Shown piece after piece: positions 6,148 to 9,050 of a stretch of DNA of 9,050 nt. Within the stretch, counting starts at the first letter, position 1; each line of letters begins with the position of its first letter. The stretch is from an uncultured Erysipelotrichaceae bacterium. Its GTDB lineage: Bacteria; Bacillota_I; Bacilli_A; Erysipelotrichales; Coprobacillaceae. The position numbers were made by a program, and so were the translations under genes. The notes under the pieces are model-generated. The model searched no databases and had not been told where the DNA came from. It saw only the letters and a program-made list of their open reading frames with translations. The DNA is taken from assembly GCA_937917505.1 (NCBI GenBank), contig CALDMQ010000163.1, positions 1 through 9,050 on the forward strand, given 5' to 3'.

Positions 6148-7017
6148 ATGGAATATGTTACATTAACAAATGAATTAAAAATGCCAATATTAGGATTAGG
6201 CGTTTTTCAAGTTCCAGATAAAAAAGAATGTCAAGAAAGTGTCTATCAAGCTATTCAAGCAGGTTATCGTTTAATTGATACAGCAGCATCTTATATGAAC
6301 GAAGACGCTGTTGGAAAAGCAGTGAAACAAGCTATTGATGATGGACTTTGTACAAGAAAAGAATTATTTATCACTTCTAAATTATGGGTACAAGATATGC
6401 ACTCTTATGAAGATGCAAAACAAGGTATTGAAAACTCTCTTCAAAAAAGTGGTTTAGAATATTTTGATTTATATTTGCTTCATCAATCAATGGGAGATTA
6501 CTTTGCTGCATGGAGAGCATTAGAAGATGCTTATAGAGAAGGAAAATTAAAAGCAATCGGTGTTTCTAATTTCTATCCTCATACACTTATCAACTTCTGT
6601 GAAACAGTCACAATCAAACCTATGGTCAATCAAGTAGAATTACACCCCTATTTCACACAAGAACAGGCTTTATCTACAATGAAAGAATACAATATTATTC
6701 CTGAAGCATGGGCTCCTCTTGGTGGTGGAAGATACAACCCTTTTGAAAACGAAATGTTATTAACAATAGCAAAACATCATCATAAAACTGTAGGACAAAT
6801 TCTTTTAAAATGGAATATTCAAAGAGGTGTCGTTGTTATTCCAAAATCTACACATATTGAAAGAATCATTGAAAATATTGATGTTTTTGATTTTACATTA
6901 ACTGATGAAGAAATGGACAAGATTTCTTCACTAGACATGGGTTACTCTGATACAAGAGCCAAACATTTCGATCCTGAATTTATCCATATGGTCTTAAATA
7001 AAAAAATACATGATTAA
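6148..7017 (+). CDS. Aldo-keto reductase 2 of tandem pair
   Basis: A second AKR-superfamily reductase, 289 residues, roughly half identical by eye to the gene before it and probably an old tandem duplicate. The tetrad is complete: D44 and Y49 in 'LIDTAASYMNE', K78 in 'ITSKLW', H112 in 'DLYLLHQS'. The cofactor motifs 'GVSNF' (138-142) and 'IPKST' (231-235) are present. It differs from its partner by a short insertion after the third helix ('DDGLCTRKE') and a longer C-terminal loop, the region that sets substrate choice in this family; both end in 'KIHD'. The ribosome binding site AGGAG (6135-6139) overlaps the stop of the first reductase gene and is 8 nt from the ATG. A 14-nt gap leads to the flavodoxin-like gene. 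Confidence 0.95.
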   Translation: MEYVTLTNELKMPILGLGVFQVPDKKECQESVYQAIQAGYRLIDTAASYMNEDAVGKAVKQAIDDGLCTRKELFITSKLWVQDMHSYEDAKQGIENSLQKSGLEYFDLYLLHQSMGDYFAAWRALEDAYREGKLKAIGVSNFYPHTLINFCETVTIKPMVNQVELHPYFTQEQALSTMKEYNIIPEAWAPLGGGRYNPFENEMLLTIAKHHHKTVGQILLKWNIQRGVVVIPKSTHIERIIENIDVFDFTLTDEEMDKISSLDMGYSDTRAKHFDPEFIHMVLNKKIHD

Positions 7018-7031
7018 AGGAGATAATAGAT

Positions 7032-7448
7032 ATGAGCATATTATTGATTAATGGAAGTCCAAACAAAAATGGAAATACCATTACACTAACGAAAAAGTTT
7101 TTAAAAGATAAAGAATTTGAAACATTGCACTTAGTTGATTATAAAATTTACTGCTATGGTCAAGATTTTGAAGATGATCAATTTAATGAAGTTGTATCAA
7201 AGATGAGTGAAGCTGATACAATCATTATTGGCTCTCCAGTTTATTGGCATAGTATGTCTGGAGCCATTCGTAATCTTATTGATAGATTTTATAAAAATGT
7301 GAGTGAAACATTATTGGAAGGCAAAGATATGTATTTTGTATTTCAAGGTTATGCCCCTACAAAACAACAACTAGAAGCAGGAGAATATACAATGCAACGT
7401 TTTGCTAAACTCTATCATATGAATTATAAAGGAATGATTACACAATAA
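7032..7448 (+). CDS. Small flavodoxin-like / NAD(P)H-dependent FMN oxidoreductase
   Basis: A 138-residue soluble protein of the flavodoxin-fold NADPH-dependent FMN reductase group. The FMN-phosphate loop is 'NGSPNKNGNT' (7-16) after the first beta strand, and a second flavin-contact segment 'GSPVYWHSMSG' is at 67-77. 'LVDYKIY..GQDFEDDQF' (34-51) is typical of a short subfamily found in lactic acid bacteria and relatives. It lacks the Cys motif present in the last gene of the operon, so it should carry only FMN. It ends soon after 'KLYHMNYKGM', perhaps a few residues shorter than relatives. AAAGGAG (7016-7022) is 9 nt from the ATG. The role could be hydride transfer from NAD(P)H to FMN or electron carriage to partner proteins. 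Confidence 0.88.
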   Translation: MSILLINGSPNKNGNTITLTKKFLKDKEFETLHLVDYKIYCYGQDFEDDQFNEVVSKMSEADTIIIGSPVYWHSMSGAIRNLIDRFYKNVSETLLEGKDMYFVFQGYAPTKQQLEAGEYTMQRFAKLYHMNYKGMITQ

Positions 7449-7480
7449 TAAAACAAAAACAAATATAAGGAGAAACCCAT

Positions 7481-8239
7481 ATGTTATTTTATTTTACAGC
7501 AACTGGAAACAGTTTATACGTTGCTAGAAAACTAGACAAACACATCTTGAGCATTCCTCAAGAACTCAAACAAGAAAAACAACATTATCAAGATAAAAAA
7601 ATAGGTATTATTTCTCCAGTCTATGCCGGAGAACTCCCTCAGATAGTAAGAAAATTTATTGAAAAAGCTCAATTTGATACAGACTATTTCTATATCATTT
7701 TAACTTATGGAAAAAATAATAGTATTGCCTCAACATGGAGTCAAAGTTTTTGTAAAGAAAATGGAATTCATGTGGATTATGTAAACTCTATTCTTATGGT
7801 TGATAATTACCTACCGTCATTTAATATGGAAGAAGAAATCTCTATTGATAAAAAGATCGACGAACAAATCAATAAAGTTTATAATGATATTAAAGTATGT
7901 ACAAAGTTTATTTTACAACCGACTCAAGATGGTATAGATTTATATACAGTGGCATCAAAAAGATTTTCTGAACATCCTGAACTTGTCAATGGTGAAGCTA
8001 TTATCATGACAAATCAATGTTCAGGTTGTACAATTTGCCAACAAGTTTGCCCTATTGGCAATATCAAAATCATTGATGGACGTGCTAAAAGGCTTAATAA
8101 AACATGTGAATTTTGTTTAGCTTGTGTTCATCATTGTCCTTTCAAAGCTATTCATTTGGTTACTGATAAAAACCCAAATGCTAGATATCGCCATCCAAAA
8201 GTCAGTTTAAAAGACATTGTCCAATCTAATAAACAATAA
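7481..8239 (+). CDS. EFR1 family ferredoxin: flavodoxin domain fused to two 4Fe-4S clusters
   Basis: A 252-residue cytoplasmic electron carrier. The N-terminal flavodoxin-like domain (about 1-140) has the FMN-phosphate loop 'FTATGNS' (5-11) and 'SPVYAGELPQIV' (45-56). The C-terminal part is a bacterial 2[4Fe-4S] ferredoxin with two C-x2-C-x2-C-x3-C-P motifs: Cys 180, 183, 186, 190 and Cys 209, 212, 215, 219. All eight ligands are present. This order is that of the EFR1 family common in anaerobic Firmicutes. The fusion lets one protein pass electrons between low-potential clusters and FMN. AAGGAG (7467-7472) is 8 nt from the ATG; the gap from the previous gene is 32 nt, the largest in the operon. 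Partner and physiological direction of electron flow are not known. Confidence 0.93.
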   Translation: MLFYFTATGNSLYVARKLDKHILSIPQELKQEKQHYQDKKIGIISPVYAGELPQIVRKFIEKAQFDTDYFYIILTYGKNNSIASTWSQSFCKENGIHVDYVNSILMVDNYLPSFNMEEEISIDKKIDEQINKVYNDIKVCTKFILQPTQDGIDLYTVASKRFSEHPELVNGEAIIMTNQCSGCTICQQVCPIGNIKIIDGRAKRLNKTCEFCLACVHHCPFKAIHLVTDKNPNARYRHPKVSLKDIVQSNKQ

Positions 8240-8240
8240 T

Positions 8241-8246
8241 AAGGAG
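8241..8246 (+). promoter_or_regulatory. Ribosome binding site fixing the start of the last operon gene
   Basis: AAGGAG lies 9 nt before the ATG at 8256, which begins directly with the 'MKVLMINGSP' flavodoxin strand. The open frame reaches back to 8217, but that start would overlap the EFR1 gene and has no ribosome binding site. Confidence 0.85.
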
Positions 8247-8255
8247 AATAACAAA

Positions 8256-8873
8256 ATGAAAGTATTAATGATTAACGGTAGTCCTCATGTTAAAGGAAAT
8301 ACAAGAATTGCATTAGATGAAATGGTTAAGATTTTTGAAGAACAAGGTATTGAAACAGAAATTGTACATGTTGGCAATAAAGATATTAGAGGTTGTATTG
8401 CTTGTATGACATGCAAGAAAACTGGAAAATGTGTTTTTGACGATATGGTCAATGAAGTTGCTAAAAAGTTTGAAGAATGTGATGGGTTAGTCGTAGGGAC
8501 ACCTGTCTACTACGGTTCTGCAAACTCTACATTAATTTCATTTCTAACAAGACTTTTCTATAGTGCTCCTATTGATAAAACAATGAAAGTTGGTGCTAGT
8601 GTTGTTGTTGCAAGACGTGGTGGTATTTCTGCAACTTATGATGAAATTAATAAATTCTTTGCAATTTCTGGAATGCCAATCGCTTCATCGCAATACTGGA
8701 ACACTATTCATGGACGTGAACAAGGTGAAGCTTTACAAGATGAAGAAGGTCTCCAATGTATGCGCGTTTTAGCAAGAAATATGTCTTTCTTAATTAAGAG
8801 TATCCATGATGGCAAAGACAAATATGGATTACCAAAAAAAGAAGAATTTATAAGAACAAATTTTATTCGTTAA
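8256..8873 (+). CDS. Iron-sulfur flavoprotein-like NAD(P)H-dependent oxidoreductase
   Basis: A 205-residue flavodoxin-fold protein of the NADPH-dependent FMN reductase family. It begins 'MKVLMINGSPHVKGNTR', with the FMN-phosphate loop at 7-16, and has the second flavin segment 'GTPVYYGSANS' at 81-91. Between them is C47-x2-C50-x2-C53-x5-C59 ('GCIACMTCKKTGKC'), the compact motif that holds a 4Fe-4S cluster in archaeal and clostridial iron-sulfur flavoproteins. All four Cys are present. Family knowledge suggests a dimer that moves electrons between ferredoxin and FMN and may reduce oxygen, peroxide or quinone-like compounds; which applies here is unknown. It closes the operon, 16 nt after the EFR1 gene, and a terminator begins within its stop codon. 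Confidence 0.9.
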   Translation: MKVLMINGSPHVKGNTRIALDEMVKIFEEQGIETEIVHVGNKDIRGCIACMTCKKTGKCVFDDMVNEVAKKFEECDGLVVGTPVYYGSANSTLISFLTRLFYSAPIDKTMKVGASVVVARRGGISATYDEINKFFAISGMPIASSQYWNTIHGREQGEALQDEEGLQCMRVLARNMSFLIKSIHDGKDKYGLPKKEEFIRTNFIR

Positions 8874-8895
8874 AAGATACTTGCGGGTATCTTTT
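8872..8895 (+). terminator. Intrinsic terminator of the redox operon
   Basis: A perfect 9-bp stem AAAAGATAC (8872-8880) / GTATCTTTT (8887-8895) with a 6-nt loop is followed by CCTAAATT. It begins in the stop codon of the last gene. The U-tract is formed by the distal stem arm. Confidence 0.85.
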
Positions 8896-8924
8896 CCTAA
8901 ATTAAAATATAAAGTGCACCACTC

Positions 8925-9050
8925 TGAACTGAACCCCAAAAGTTGAACTAACAACAGGAGGGGTTTTATTATGTCAAAATTAACATATGAAGATAAAAAA
9001 GAAATAGTAAGATTATATGACGAAGAATATTATGGATATGTGAACATTGC
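8925..9050 (+). mobile_element. Left end of an IS3-family (IS150-like) insertion sequence
   Basis: The element seems to begin at TG (8925) with TGAACTGAACCCC, followed by AAAAGTTGAACT. This resembles the TG-ACTG-ACCC ends I recall for the IS150 group, and IS3-family ends generally begin with TG. An orfA-type transposase gene starts 46 bases inside. The right end, the catalytic orfB and the target duplication are outside the window, so boundaries on the left are approximate (TG at 8915 is an alternative). Confidence 0.75.
8971..9050 (+). CDS. IS3-family transposase OrfA, N-terminal fragment (runs off the window)
   Basis: The first 26 codons of a helix-turn-helix transposase subunit, starting 'MSKLTYEDKKEIVRLYDEEY'. 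The 'MSKLTYEDK' opening is typical of OrfA proteins of the IS150 group, which bind the terminal repeats and are fused to the DDE integrase by -1 frameshifting in the complete element. A strong ribosome binding site AGGAGGGG (8956-8963) is 7 nt from the ATG. No nearby promoter is evident. Completeness cannot be judged. Confidence 0.8.
   Translation, partial: MSKLTYEDKKEIVRLYDEEYYGYVNI

Noticed and set aside
8217..8255. Longer N-terminus for the last operon gene
   Set aside because: It would add a low-complexity Asn/Lys stretch and overlap the EFR1 gene; AAGGAG points clearly to the ATG at 8256.
8590..8772. Plus-strand frame inside the iron-sulfur flavoprotein gene
   Set aside because: Out-of-frame shadow of a well-supported gene, with no ribosome binding site.
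1..9050. CRISPR arrays, tRNA or rRNA genes, riboswitches
   Set aside because: No regularly spaced repeats, cloverleaf-like segments or long structured leaders were seen; intergenic gaps are short and explained by promoters, terminators or the pseudogene.

Overview
The window is AT-rich DNA with strong AGGAG-type ribosome binding sites, short intergenic gaps and classic hairpin-plus-U-tract terminators, so it comes from a low-GC Firmicute. The gene content (DUF3737, an EFR1-type flavodoxin/ferredoxin, tandem aldo-keto reductases, an IS150-like element) fits a gut anaerobe. Erysipelotrichia/Coprobacillaceae is my best guess, but this is inference from gene style and not from any marker search.

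Minus strand, left part (about 1-4740). The conserved Firmicute block yybS (DUF2232 membrane protein), gdpP (c-di-AMP phosphodiesterase), rplI (ribosomal protein L9) and dnaB (replicative helicase, cut by the window edge) is transcribed right to left. The genes are tightly coupled: the gdpP ribosome binding site overlaps the yybS stop, gdpP and rplI share an ATGA overlap, and the dnaB ribosome binding site overlaps the rplI stop. Upstream of it, and separated by a terminator whose U-tract runs into the yybS promoter, is a two-gene unit: a 72-residue Cys-rich small protein overlapping a DUF3737 protein.

Middle (about 4740-5287). A divergent LysR-family regulator gene is a pseudogene. Its helix-turn-helix half is broken by two frameshifts and a stop, most of the effector domain is deleted, and what looks like the last 20 or so codons lead straight into an intact intrinsic terminator. 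After the terminator come a 6-bp-arm dyad that fits the LysR T-N11-A rule and a weak promoter.

Plus strand, right part (5288-8895). Five co-directional genes with gaps of 11-32 nt form a redox operon: two tandem aldo-keto reductases, a small FMN flavodoxin-like protein, an EFR1-type protein (flavodoxin domain plus two 4Fe-4S clusters) and a flavoprotein with the compact Cys motif of iron-sulfur flavoproteins. It ends at a strong terminator. Together these genes look like an electron-transfer chain (ferredoxin, FMN and NADPH) coupled to carbonyl reduction; the substrate is unknown. About 30 bases after the terminator lies the left end of an IS3-family (IS150-like) insertion sequence, with its terminal repeat and the start of orfA.
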